Origin: Pyrocephalus nanus
Lineage: Eukaryota > Chordata > Aves > Passeriformes > Tyrannidae
NCBI GenBank assembly: GCA_038380795.1
Contig: CM076261.1
Coordinates: 5,896,556-5,960,555, forward strand
Reading direction: 5' to 3'
DNA length: 64,000 nt
Part shown: positions 49,596-62,998 of the stretch, piece after piece
Position numbering within the stretch: position 1 is the first letter of the stretch
Layout of the letters: every line of letters starts with the position of its first letter
Program-made: the position numbers and the translations under genes
Notes under the pieces: generated by a model
The model's database searches: none
What the model was told of the DNA's origin: nothing
The model's input: only the letters and a program-made list of their open reading frames with translations

Positions 49596-50366
49596 AGTAC
49601 TCCCTCAGAAAATTGACAAAACCCTGGCATTCTCCTTGTCTGACTACGAGAGCCTAAGCATTCAGTCGGTGCAGGAAGAGCACATCATGTGGCGTTCTGT
49701 CCCTGCAGGCAAAGGGGCGAGACTCATCTATCCAGCTTTCCTGCAGCAGAGACAGATTCCAAGGGCGAATACTACAGGATCACAGGACACATGAAAAAGT
49801 AGGAGAGATCCTCATGTCACACACAGGGAACTCTCAAAGGGTTTTACACATGAAAGTTAGTTTAATTCACATAAGGAAGTGAATTTAAAGGGCTGTATAA
49901 ATTCCCCGATAAATATGTTCTTGGACATAGATCAAGGAGTGAAGTTCTGCACGGAAACTGATCTGACTGGAGAGTCAAGTCAAAGTAGTTTCTTGCTGCT
50001 TTAAAACTGTTTAGACATGTAGTTACTCAGAAATACCTTTTTCTGGATAGTAAAGGTGTGTATGAACCCTCATTTTGACACAATATAGACTAGTTATTCT
50101 CATTATTTTCCAGACAGCACATGCTGCTGGAGCAGGTACACATTCCTCTCCTAGGGCATATGCGAGGTTTAATCCAGAAACTAGTTAAGTCATGCACAAG
50201 AATCCTCAGACTCCCAAAGCACCTTGAATCAGGCCCACTGTTTCCAGATGCATCAATCCACCAAGTTATGCTTTCCATTTCCTTTTGATCTTTATCCTAT
50301 TCCTGTGGACTGCCTTCAGGTTACAGTTTAATCCCAAATACCTAGTGAAAAAACCACGTTCCCCAG

Positions 50367-50369
<3 letters not shown>

Positions 50370-50410
<41 letters not shown>
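50370..50410. repeat. A(41) homopolymer
   Basis: Forty-one consecutive A on the plus strand, the longest homopolymer in the window. No retroposed body is recognised immediately upstream. Confidence 0.95.
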
Positions 50411-50412
<2 letters not shown>

Positions 50413-50896
50413 AAAGCCACAGTGTTTCTTCTCCTAGCCAGTATTTCCAAACAACTAGCTCATGGGACAGGAATTTGGAACAGGGAGTGTCAACCACCCA
50501 GTTCAGAAGGAAGTCTAATGATAAAAAAAAATAATCCCAGATTGCATAATAATAAAGGCTTGAATTTGAATGTTTCATTGTAAGGGCACTTCAGTTGTTT
50601 AAACATGCTCACTAGGGGAGATGAGCCCTTGGGAACAAACATCAGCATGCAAACACAAATTTTTAACTCAGTGAATGGGCGCTCAGGAGAACACCAAGGC
50701 AGATTAATATTTGTGAAACAATCAAGTACTTTGAACAATTCAAGTGAAGATTTAAGAAGCAGTACCTTTCTAATTTGGCAGTCTCATACAAACTTGGTTA
50801 AAATATACAAGAATAAATGAAAGTGCAAATTTAAATTTAAGTAACATAATAGTGTTTCTTTTGAGAAAAAAGAGGACCAACAAAGAACACAACTTT

Positions 50897-51332
50897 CTCA
50901 GCACAAGGAAGATGTGGACCTGTTGGAATGGATCCAGAGGAGGTCCATGAAGACAGGCTGAGAAGAGAAAGCTCCAGGATGGCCTCACTGAGGCTTCCAG
51001 CATCTTAAGGGGCCTTATAAAAAGAAGGGAGAGGGACTTTTTATACAGGCATCTAGTCACAGGACAAGGGGCAGTGGTTTTAAATGAAAAGAGGGCAGAT
51101 TTAGATTAGATGCTAAGAAGTAATTAGTTACTCAGATGGTGGTGAAGCATTGGAACAGGTTGCCCAGAGAGGCTGTGGATACCCCATCCCTGGAAGTGTT
51201 CAAGGCCAGGTTAGATGGGGCCCTGAGTAACCTTGCCTAGTGGGTGTCATTCCTGCCCATGGCAGGGGGATTGGAAATAGCTGACCTTTAAGGCCGCTTT
51301 CAACCCAAACCATTCTATGATTCCATGACTCT
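50897..51332 (+). mobile_element. CR1 LINE fragment, plus orientation, 3' end intact
   Basis: About 436 bp with the typical order: GAAGATGTGGACCTGTTGG, ATCCAGAGGAGGTCCATGA, GGCCTTATAAAAAGAAGGG, GGACAAGGGGCAGTGGTTTT, CATTGGAACAGGTTGCCCAG, CATCCCTGGAAGTGTTCAAG and GCTTTCAACCCAAACCATTC, ending in TATGATTCCATGAC. The 3' terminal repeats are present. It is 5'-truncated, as most CR1 copies are, and has no usable reading frame. Confidence 0.96.
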
Positions 51333-51384
51333 AACTTGTACCCAAATACGTATTAAGGTACAAAGCAGGAATTCTTCCACCCCA

Positions 51385-51470
51385 CACAGATGAACCTCAG
51401 TGTCTCGATTTACTGTCTGTGAAACAGGTGTGTTAACAGCGGTGCCCTTGCATCTCACACAGCTGCTGCT
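51385..51470. repeat. Possible MIR-type ancient SINE relic (second)
   Basis: The order ATGAACCTCAGTGTCTCGAT, then CTGTGAAACAGG, resembles the MIR segment 'gagcctcagtttcctcatctgtaaaatggg'. It sits next to the CR1 insertion. Judged by eye only. Confidence 0.3.
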
Positions 51471-54400
51471 CGAACATGGATGTAGGCACCTCCCAGCAGA
51501 TGTAAGCCTCGGAACTGCAGCTCCTGAGAGGTGCAGTGCTTGAATGGGCTTGTTACACTCAAACAGAGATGTTATTCTCTTTACCTTACGCTTATTTCCT
51601 CACTTTGCTGAGGTTTGGGGGGACTGCTTGGAAGTAGGGTTTCAGATCTTGTATTGTTATTTTTACATGCAAAGGACTGATATGGAAACAGAGCATGCAT
51701 TATCTTAATAAAAAACTAAGCAGATGGCTTCTGAGGATGTAGTGATTTACTTTTACAAAACTGAAATAAAGACTTTTATAAGAAGTTTTAAACCACCCAA
51801 GGGAATAATACCACAGTGAGTTATGGACGTCATTATCCCAAATGAGAACTACTGAAATCTATGTACCACACATCAGGAGTTCTGCCAAGGCCACACTTTT
51901 TCCATACCTCCCTCACTGCCTAGCCAGATACCTTATTTGACAAAAGCCTAAGCTTCACTGGGTTCGGAAACAGGCATAACATATAACTAAAATCCTGTAG
52001 AAATTTATACCAAGTATTTAACTATTTTTACTGCACACAGTAGGACGACAGATTTAATATCCCATGTACTCTGAGGTTTAAAGCCACTGCTGGTGACCTT
52101 TCCATAAGTCTGCACGTTTTTGTTTGCAAGTAGGGTGCCTTCAGCTTCCCAGCTGGATACAGTGAAGGATCTCCTAAAGGTGAGGCTAAATATTGCTCAT
52201 CCTGCATCTCAAATGAATTGAGTTGGAAAATCTACATGTCCATAGTCAGTGGACGACACATGAATATTTCTCCACCAGATCTTTTTTCTCCTTTTAATTT
52301 CTTCTGCTGGAATCTGCTGATGCCAGTCAGAAGTTTAATTGCTATCCCAGGGAAGCTGAATTAGTGTGCAGAGAACAGGTGAGACAGCCAAAGGTGTCTG
52401 CTAAATGCAGTTTATCACTAGGATATCACCACAAATTATGGATGCACAGAAAAATTCAAGGCATGTAGGCTTCCTAGGAGACCCACTTTACTCCTTGTAC
52501 TACAGAGCCATAGCTGAACTTCTCTCTATATAAATCCAACAACCAGTACATTAATAGCACACAACTTAAACAATTCAACTCTTTCAGATGAAAAGCCAGG
52601 AGCATATAAACAACGGAAACTTTGGAAAAAAGATTTCACATAAACTGAAAGTTATTATCCCAAATAGATCATTGATGGTTTATAAGACTTTACTCCCAAA
52701 ACCTGTGATCTTTACTGGTCTCAAGCAATTAGCACCTGGCTCCACCTTTTCTGAAGACAGAGATAAAATAGGTAAGAATACGACCATGTGAAAACGTGCT
52801 GAAGAGGAGGGGGAAAGAAATAGAAAACAATACAGCAGAATGGTCTTAGTTAGCATGTAATTATTTTTCCTCTCTTTTCACCTGTACAGCATTATTTCTG
52901 AGAAAACCAGGAAAACACTGCTTGATCTATTGCTTAAACTCTAGCAAACGATTCAAATGCTTTCTGCACTTTACCAAAACCTTCTTATTTCCCCCCATCT
53001 TGGAGCAGTAATGGAAAACAGGAGACATTATAATTTTAGATTAAAAAAAGAGTACTTGAAAGTATTTTATGTTTCAGAACTTATATGTCATAAAATCATC
53101 ATGGTAAGAAATTAATAAGCTTTCTACCTATCAGTACTTTCATTTTATAAAAGGTATTTATGGAAAGCAGAGGAAACCTTGTGAAATAGGGTAGTTTATA
53201 CTTCTTAGACCAAAAATGTGTAACAGTAAATAAATGGAATAATATACAGCTTAATGTAGCTTAATTATTTTCCCATATATTTTCCAGGAAGCAACTTCAC
53301 TTTGTTATGTGTTACTGCAGAACTCTAAAATTCCAGATTTTTCACTTTTTTCCCTCTGGCAATACTGTTAATAAAACAAAACGGGCATTTTCTTTTTTAA
53401 TGTGGAGTTCTGCTAACCAAATACAGACACACGTTTGTAAGCAGCTCTTTAAGTAAAAACACAGTGCAAGAACCAAAACCTGGATTTTCAGAAACACTAG
53501 GAGTTGAGCTCTGCAAGTATCTAGCCACCTTAGCTGGAAGACGTATTTAAAATTTTTCAGGTTTGAACACACTCTGAAAAACGAATCTCTTAATTTTTTT
53601 TGCCTACCAAAGAATGGTTATATATAAAGATTTTGTCTACAAGTGCATATTGCCAGTTCCTGGGGTTAACCTTGAAAACCTGTGTCTTATTTCTAAATTG
53701 TATTTGGATTCTTGAAAACCTGACCTGAACTGTGAATACTCAACCTAATTTACAGACTATATCAGCAGCTCTTTCAATATGCCAAAAGTGAGTGTGTCCC
53801 AGTGGAGCCTGCACTTGCTACTCTGTCTGGGCATATCACAGTAGGTGCTATTTCTTGAAATTACCATGTAATAGTTGCAACTACTGGTGCTGGACATATT
53901 AATCCACTTTTGTGTGTAGGGTTTCCCGTCAGTTACAGATGGAATAGTTGATATCAGAGCAGCTAATACAGAGGAGACTTAAATCCCATTAAACTCAGAG
54001 ATACGTGAGGGCAGATGTATTGTAGGAAGCAAGACCACAAGTAAATAAAGAACTCCTGAAGCAAGTACTGCATGTCTGTCCTCCTTCACAGTTTGTTATG
54101 AAGCAATGCATTTTGTCCTTTCTGAGCCTCTGCTGCCAATACCTCATGCTCCCGCGGTGGAAGTGGCTCTAACTGATGATAAAGTAAGTTAAGCAGCTGG
54201 TTGTTTTAGGAGGGGCTTGTCACAAATTTGATCAAGAAATTGGAGGCTGAAATTGTGCAGGTATTGTCACAGAGGAGGTTTAGACTAGAGAATAACTAGG
54301 ATTTTCCTCTTCTAAATCCATGAATCCCAGAAACTAACCTGTGAACGTAAAGGAGACTTAAGCAAGCCAATTACTTCTGAGTAATCTGATCATGTAGCAT

Positions 54401-55267
54401 TTAGTTAGCTAGGAATTAATGTTGCATCACTCTTTTCAACATTACAGCAAGGATTTTTTTAAGCTCTTCACTGCAGCTAAATTTCAAAAGGCAGCACTTG
54501 GCTGGGGTATTGGCATTTAAAGTGTGATTTCTGTATGGGGAGAAAATGACTCTAAAAGTTGTTCCCTCTTCCTCAGCTGGGAAATGTACCTTCTTTGTTT
54601 GGTGCTGATGTTAGCAAGAAAACAAGTTTCTACTGGTTTTTTACTCCCAGTGGTTTTCTGAATACTTAATAAACTTAAGGTAGGGTAAGCAGAATTCTGT
54701 ATTATTACACACATTGGCACCAAGCTGGTCTCACAGAATTTGATTAGTGATGTATCTAAATTGGCTTAGAAATTAATTAGTTTGAATTGCTGCAAACCCA
54801 CCCCTGATGTGGATACATTTAGAAGTGGATATGTCTTTTTATAAACTTAAATGAAAATGAATAGGAAATAAGAGTGATTCCTTAAAATAATTTACCAAAT
54901 TGAAATTAACTGCATAAGTTCAATGATTTTAAAGTAATTTCCCTTCATGCTATGGTGTGCAAACAAGCTATACATTGTTATTAGTTATACTCCTTTGAAT
55001 CCAGTGAAAACTGTTTAAGTGTGATTAAACCCAGTAACAATTTGTGAAATTTAATTTTCTGGGTGAGAATCAGTTCTTGGGATTGTGGTATTTGAGTTCG
55101 CTTGTGCCTTCATGGTTTGCTTACTTTTAATATCTGGAGTTTTTAAAAACTACAATAAAACAGAGAACACAATGAACAAGCGTTGTTCTAATGCATTACT
55201 AGTAGTGACATTTTCAAAGTTGACCCATACTGGGGAAGTTCTGCACTGTGAGACAGGCATATCTTTA

Positions 55268-55286
55268 TCTCTCTCTCTCTCTCTCT
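55268..55286. repeat. (TC)n microsatellite
   Basis: TC dinucleotides over 19 nt. Confidence 0.9.
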
Positions 55287-58206
55287 GACAGTTATATTCC
55301 TCTAGTCACTAGGGGACTGGTATACACAGCAAATACAGAAATGTAAAATACACAATTTTTGCATGTTATTCAACCCTAAGATTGTTCAGAAGCTTTTAAG
55401 TCATCAAGAAAGTAATTGTTTTGACACAGACTATTCAAATGTGTTCATTACAGCCCATGTGATGTGGAATTTACTATTTTTGGTACAGTAACCACCTATA
55501 GTAGCCACTAATCAAACTACCTTATGATGCTGATATGAGGCTGTGGCTCCTCTCAGCAGAAAGCACTTTGTCACCTGATCCAGCAACCCACCCAAATCCC
55601 TCTAAACTCTTAAAAAGAAAGTATATACTTAGGATTTTTTTCCTCAGGACTTGATGACATCAAGGCTTTACTGCTTTCATATTTTCTCAAAAGTCAACAT
55701 TTCAGTTTTGAGAATCTTATTTTATGCTATTTGATATCTAAGATTGTATTAAATAGTTTGCTTAGGCGTTAAAAGTTATTAAAATGACAGTGACAAAGGG
55801 CTTCTTTCTTTTAATCAGATATATGTTGGGAAGAAACTGTACAAATGCCAAAGACAAGAAAATAAAAGCCAGCATCAACTAAAAGAAGAATGTAATTGAT
55901 AAAAGCAATATAAACAGCTTATTAGGTACTATGAAGTTCCACGAAGAACCACAAGAATTGATTTGTGCCATTTTATTATCAGTTTCACTGTAGTTCACTA
56001 TAACTCAAAAGTTCTATGCAGGTATAACAACACACTCTATTATTCCCATAGGTAATTACTAATAAACATTATGGAGAAAATGTAGAAAACCAACATCATG
56101 AAGAAAAGTGCCACGTGCATATTGAGCAAGAACATCTGTTCAGACTGGGAAGTACTGACTTGTTTTTAAACAGCCAGTACTGCATTTTTCAGCACACTTA
56201 TCGCTTTTGAGGTGTTTCAATCCAAGTAGGAATGTCAAAAACAAGCAAGTCAAATTCTCGTGTACCTCCTAAAGAAAACCAAACCAAAACCAAAAGCAAG
56301 AGCCTCTTGCAGCAGAAAGAAGGAAGGGAAGAAGCAAAATTTCTACTAGATCTGTGCTCTGGGCAGAACAGTGACTTGTCACCTGAGAGAATTATGACCC
56401 AGCTCAAAAGTTCTGCCCCTGCTGGTAAGGTTATCAGATGACCTGCACAAAAGTCACATGTCAGAGCAGACCCTCTAGTGCTGTGGGGGAAAATTCAGTC
56501 CTTTCTTAAAGGAGGAGGAAATGCGGACAAAGGGTTTACACAAGAAATTATACTTATCTTTGGCCCAATTTCAGGTAAAATAGCAAAACTGATTCAAACT
56601 TGAGGATGTTGACATTTTTCTTGAGTAAACTTGAAAAAATTTAATCATTTGGTGAACAATACATGTGGAAAATGTGTGTGAAATACATATTCTGTATTGA
56701 GAGGAATTAAAATCTATACCAAAACCTGAATTTTATCTTCTCATTTTACATTCAAATGGACAAGTTACATCCTTGCTTTAAGCTATTTGCTTGTTTTTAT
56801 GACAAGAGTCCTATTTAATAATACAAATCAGCTGAAAATACTGTCTTGGTGTGAAAAATTCCTAATGATCAGACCAAGTGCCCTGAGCACAAAAAATACT
56901 GACATTTAATTTACAGTCACTATAGTGTACAGATAAGAGTCTCCCAATAAATCTGAGCACAAAAATCACTTATTGTTGGGAGTCCAGAAATAGCACCCAG
57001 AAGACATTTAGACAAAGAAAGATGGTAGCCCAGGCATGCATGAAAGACGATAGACCAGTCTTGTGTGGCTTTTCAACAAGGTTTGAGTGAAAGACATTGT
57101 AATTTCTTTCCACGTCTTTCTCCATTTATTGAATGCCTCTAAACCAGGCCTTGAGGAAGACAGATTCACAGTTTGTAGGAGATGTCAGACACAACCCCCC
57201 ACGACTTCCTTGGAGACACCAGCTGTGTGCCTGATGATAATACAACAGCTTTTTTTCCTATTTTTTGTATGTTTCTTTTTTATGAAAAAAAAAATAAATC
57301 ATTGTAGTAGAGGTGGAAATTTTCAAAACTTGCCAACATGATCCCGAAACCCTGATGTCTGAATTCATGTCATATCTTTCCACTGGCAAAAATCAGAGGT
57401 TTATTTTACACAATTTCCACAAGGACAAGTTCACGGTACAGAACATGAGAATTAACTTTTCTCTCTACAAACCACACAGTATTTATTTTCCACTTACAAT
57501 TTCCTTTAGCCAGAGATTTTGGAATTAGTGCTCATCATTAGCACCTCCCTTTTCTCTAACCCCTAGGCAAAATAACATTAGCATTTCTCACATTTACATA
57601 AATGCAAAAAAATGAATGATGCATTTTGTACTGACTTAGCTAAAAGACAAACCCAAACATGGTTAACCCAGCTGTCTGAGCTAAAAAGTAGACCCAGAAC
57701 ATCTAATTGATACACATGAAGAGAAAGCAAACACCCAAGTAAATTTTGACACTTCAAATTATTTAGAACATCTCAGTATCCACACTACACAAATGCTTCC
57801 TGAAGATCACAAGGCCAATATAAAATCTTTGCAAAGCCAGCAAAGTGAATCCTACAAATCCATACGCTTTCACAAGCACATAGCAAATCCTCCACAATTC
57901 TAAGTGCATGAGATGTAGGAAAGATTAAATTTTTAACCAAAGCTCCAAATTTTGAGTTTTGTCCCTACTGTTTTCTGCTCCAGCCTGAGACTTCCTATTC
58001 TGAGTCATCTCTGTAATAAGACACCTTTATCACACACTCACATTATTCCTACCAACTTGGTGTTTCTTTTCAATTAAAAATCTGCTTCTGAGACTTTACT
58101 GGGTAACCCCAAATCTCTGACTGAAGATGCTATCACAGGTTTACAGGATGTGAAAGGAAGGGGAAGAATCAAGCCTGGATCCTCTTGTCCAAATTGGTCA
58201 GTTAAA

Positions 58207-58245
58207 GATAAATAAACAAACAAACAGATAAATAAACAAACACAC
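58207..58245. repeat. AAAT/AAAC tetranucleotide repeat
   Basis: Alternating AAAT and AAAC units (GATAAATAAACAAACAAACA and a second similar block). Confidence 0.9.
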
Positions 58246-60006
58246 TAATACAAATCGCTGTGAATGTTGGTCAAAACCAAGAATGCTCAGCAGAGCAAGC
58301 TGCAATCTGGTTCAACTCAGGCTATTTCATTTGCCTCTGCTTTGCTCGGAAACCTTTATGTGACCTCGATTTCTGTTTGCACGGATGTTTAAAGAATGGC
58401 TGTCTTAATACCAGCACCTTTATCTGCCTGGTTAACATGTGGTTATTCATTATTTGTTATTGTCATCAAATTACAGAGTCTGAGCAGCATCACTGTCAAG
58501 TGCCAATCACCCAGCACAAAAAACAAATAATTAAAAAGGACAGATGATGAATAATCCACAGGCCAGGATCTGCTTTTCCTAAATTGTCTGTTAACAAATG
58601 AAAAACAAATACATGTGTATTAATGAGGACTGTTCTCAACTTTGGAACTGGGAAAAAAAATTTACAATTCAAGATTAAAATCAGTTCCAGTGAGTAAATC
58701 AGTCAGCTCTCGTTACCAACAATATTAATATCATTTGCTTTTTATCACAGGAGATCTCAGAGGATACGCAGACTGTGCATAGCTGTAGGTCACAGCAGCA
58801 TCAGCCACGGCTGCACTGCACCCAGCTGAGAGGAGGGGCTGAGGCTTGTTGGATGCTTTCCAGAAGAGCTATTACTCTGGAGTAATTATGCATTTTGGAA
58901 GTAGTTTAAACTGAATCCCTGAGCTCCCATTTTTTATTTGAGATTAAGGGTATCCAGATGAAGAGCTATTCTGGAACAACCACAGTACTTTTTGAGAATT
59001 TCCAGAGTTAGGGAGATTTTACTGCATGGAGAAGAGCAGCGCACTGAGGCAGCAGTCTCCTTCTGCAACCTTCGTTTTCTTAGAAGTCTGTCAAAGTGCT
59101 GGCAGGTCTAACTCCCTTCAGCTTTTAAAGACTAAAAAGGGCAATATTCAAGTTACTTTGGCTGAATGTCTTGGGTGAAGAAAACAGTAATAAAGTGCAT
59201 GCATGAACTTGCCTTTGTGTAAGATTTCTCAGGGCACAGACTTCCCTACCTGTGCAATGATTAGAAAAAGTGTGAATAATTAGATTTTAATAATTTCAAA
59301 GGCATTTCATTACACACAAAAGGCAATTCTTTTGTGTCTAAAACTGCTCTTTAATTCATATACACCAGGAGTGAAATATACTCAAAAGGTAAAAAGGAAT
59401 TTTCTTAACAGTTTTCCTGAATTTAGGGCTTAGGACTGTAGGTGAGTCTATTTTTCTTGTTATCCCATTCAGTTGACTTTTCAATACATATTTTGAATGT
59501 GCTATGTATTAACAGCAAAGTAGGACACCAGAGCAGTTTTCTTTGAGATTGGGAACCTGCTGATGTGACCTGTTTATCAAGAGAAAAGTGTCGTCTCAAT
59601 AGGACAAGATTGTTTTCTATTTCTCCTCCCTTTTTTCTTCTTGTGAGTAATTTCTTTTTAACCCCCTAGAGTCAAGTAAAAAGTCACAACTAGGATTTTT
59701 AAAATTTTTCTTATTTTCTAATATTTTTTACATAATTAAAAAAATATAGAAACACTTTTCTTTATATAAAAATTTAAAATGTGAAGTTGGAAAGGCATAC
59801 CCATAATGCTCTTTATAGATGCTTGTGAGAAACTACTTTGTGTCTATTTCTAAGCACATCAGGTGGAATTAAGGCTCTTATAAAACAAAGATCTATATTT
59901 TATGAACAATCTATAATGATAAAGGAAAACGTGCAAAACCTGTCATGACAGAAATAATTTTAAACCTTGCCATGATCACAAAAGAATGGATGTTAGGTCT
60001 GTAGAG

Positions 60007-60190
60007 CACAGAATCACAGAACCATTAAGGCTGGAGATCTCCAAGATCATCAAGTCCAACCTTTGACTTGATGCTACCTCCTAAAAACATATCATAAAGC
60101 GCCACATTTACTTCTTTGTTGAACATTTCCAGGGATCTTGACTTCACCTCTTCACTAAGGAGCCTGTTCCATTGCTTAGCATGTTAAGAG
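60007..60190 (-). mobile_element. CR1 LINE fragment, minus orientation, diverged
   Basis: The plus strand starts CACAGAATCACAGAACCATT (reverse-complemented CR1 3' repeat). It continues with AAGATCATCAAGTCCAACCT, GCGCCACATTTAC, GAACATTTCCAGGGATCTTG and GAGCCTGTTCCATTGCTT. It shows more substitutions and small deletions than the 33.3 kb copy, so it is probably older or from another CR1 subfamily. Confidence 0.9.
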
Positions 60191-62929
60191 TCCTCCAGAA
60201 TGGAAGGCACTATTCACTCTAATTTAAATTAGCGTTACAGTCAAAGAGGTTATGGCTTTAAAACTGTCTTAAGCTGCTCCGAAATGTTCCAAAGCTTTCT
60301 TTTTCTCACTTCTACCTTTATAAGTTAAAAGTAAGATGTTTGTAATACAAAAGATCATTGTATTAGCCTCATTAAGGAGAACTGAGCGCATGATACTTCC
60401 CCCTCCCCTATAAATTACACATCATCAAAAGAAAAATTTGGTTTAAAAGGCTATATTTCACATTCTTCAGGCTGCTGCGTGCCACTTGGTCAAAATCTGA
60501 GCTTCCCATGACCTTTCACAGCCTGCCATGTGTGAAATGTATCCTACGTGACAATTTTAACATCAGTTGCATCATTAACACATGTTCCTGACTGCACAGT
60601 GTTTTTTTGCAGTTTGCCAGATGAGGCACAGGCTGCATGAATTGTTACTGTGCACATGCAATTTTCTAATAAAAACAATATGGGCATTATTATTCTTGGA
60701 AATGCATTTGGAAAGTCTTACTCTACATTGTATAATACACCTTAGGGTGACAGGTAGGCGAGGTGCTCGATGTGCGGTAAGAAAGAGGAGTCCACAAGTA
60801 CAATAAATACCTGTGTGCATGTACTTGCCTGAACACAGAAATACAGCCACCCATGCATACACATACAAAGCTATGTTCATTTTGAGCTCTGCCTTTGAGT
60901 TTTGCTTTTGTTCTCATCTTACTGGATGCAAAAAATTTCAAGGCATACACTTCTCCTGAATTTCAATTTGTATCTTTGGTTTTTTTTTATGAGATGCTCC
61001 TTTTGGGTAGCATTCTCAGCTTCCTCAGCATATGACTCTGGGAAGGATTATTTGGTCTATACACAGCTTTCATGCAATACATTCTGACTCCCAAATTGTC
61101 TTGTAACACTAACTATTCAGACTCAAACCCCAAAACTAAATGAAAACACATAAAACTTGCAGTAAAAAAGGGCTAAATTCTCAAACCTAAAATGTAAGGG
61201 AAGTGAGAAGAAGAGTTTTAAGGGCTTGGCCTGTGTCCTGGGCCTTTCCAGGTGAGGATGAAGCTGCCCAGGTGATCCTTTCCTACAGGTGAACTAGTTT
61301 ATTTGACACCACAGATTAAAGAGGTCAGTGTCCCCAGTATGAACTGGTTTGGATCCTGATGCGACTTAGTTCCCTGCCAGTTCTTTATTTCACAGAACAG
61401 CATATGAAGATAGACTCAGAAATGGTTTTCCTTGAAACAGTTTTCTGCTTTAAGGTAAGAGTATATGCGTGTGCATCTGTTTGTATAAAGGTGTTACTGG
61501 GATATGGGGGTAATTATAATTAATAGCACCAGATGTCTGCAGCGTTTTGTCAAAGACAAAAACCTGCAGCTCAGTTGCTCACTATGGGCTAAAAAAAATT
61601 CTGCTTATGAGGAAAATAATGCACACTATTCCACTGCTCATTCTAACACCAGCCCTATAATTACTGGATCCTCAACTACCTTCTACATCCCCCTTGAGCT
61701 GTGAATTACAAGTTTTCAGCATACCGGATACTAGTACTGTGGCATGATTCGATTACCATTTCCACAGGTTGCCAAAGCAGAAGAATGGCTCATCTAAGTG
61801 TGAATAGATTAATTTACTTAAAGAGAATTTTCTTTACCTTTCAGACTAATCATCTGTGTCTAACATAGGGTAAAAAGAGCAGAAATTATTTGCAGGCTAG
61901 CTTCTCTTAGAAAATAAAATGAACTCCCAAGTTTTGAAGGTATGAAGATTTGGGGGCTTTATCTGGCTGTTCAGAAGAAAGCTGTTGTTTGCAGAATGCA
62001 GATACAGACTTGTTTGCTGTTGTAGACAGAATCCATTAGTCACTAAGAAGGCTAGAACATAATGGAAAGTAGCCCTTTTGTGTTCATTTTAGTGCACAGC
62101 CTTGGAGGGGAGAAGCACACAAATCCGTGTCATTTTTGATGTGCTATTAAATAGAATATAAAGACCATAAATATTTTATTAGTCCTTTATGGGTTAAAAA
62201 GATAATTTGCACAGAGTAAATACTTCCCTTTGGCATTCACAAAAACCTAACAGGTTTGAATCTGAAATAAGAACCAGCATTTGGGGATATTTGTTATTTG
62301 CAGGCTATCTGTAAAGTGAACATTTAAAACTGTATGCTCAGAAATACTCAGATCACCAGTATGCCAGGAACACCTGTTGCAGTGCCACCAAGCAGCTGTG
62401 AGCCCAGCCTAATGGGCAGCACCTGTCAGATTCACAGCTCTCTTGTGCTGCCAGAACTGCAGGCAAAGCAGGCAGGTGACTCCACTCTACTGTCCATTCA
62501 AATAAATAGGTCATAGATAAAGAACAACAGGGTTGTTTTTTTGTGAAAGCTGATATGCTGTACGTGGCAATGCAGGTCAGGAGCAGCCTGGGTGGCTCAC
62601 TGTCTCCACTCACCCATTGTTGATGGGACCCTGGTTTGGCCAAAATGCATCCACATCCTTGTCCTACACAATAGGATAAAGCACACAGTGCCACATGTTG
62701 CCTTCCCAGCTGTTCACAGCTTATGAAAGGCTTTTGGTGGATGCAAAGGCCGACCCATGCAGAACGCCAGAGAAATCTGTGCAAACTCATAGGTCCTTCC
62801 ATCAACAAGCGGCCTTAGTGGGCCATCCCTTATGTTTGCAAATGAAATTCCTGCCACACATCTGTGGCCTGCTTGGCACTATTCTTGTCCATGTTTTAAC
62901 TCTCCGTTTATGATTTTATTATTTTAATA

Positions 62930-62998
62930 TGGTCTCCAGACCATCTGCAAACCACCTACAGGGCCTGGCAGCTCGCACGGTTCGGGAAGCATTGCCTT
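62930..62998. mobile_element. Possible hAT-type DNA transposon relic end
   Basis: TGGTCTCCAGACCATCTGCA ... CGGTTCGGGAAGCATTGCCT resembles the ends of hAT/Charlie-type non-autonomous elements (…GGTTGGGAACCACTG). Only one end is visible, and I could not place the partner terminal repeat or an 8-bp target duplication. Confidence 0.25.

Noticed and set aside
49588..49794. 68-codon plus-strand frame beginning at an ATG beside the CpG cluster
   Set aside because: No known protein is recognised, and no donor or poly(A) context supports a gene. It could be reconsidered if a divergent transcript is found.
62353..62808. 151-codon minus-strand open frame
   Set aside because: It begins at TTG, is Cys/Trp/His-rich without a domain, and lies within an intron on the gene strand. 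There is no sign of splicing to DLGAP1.
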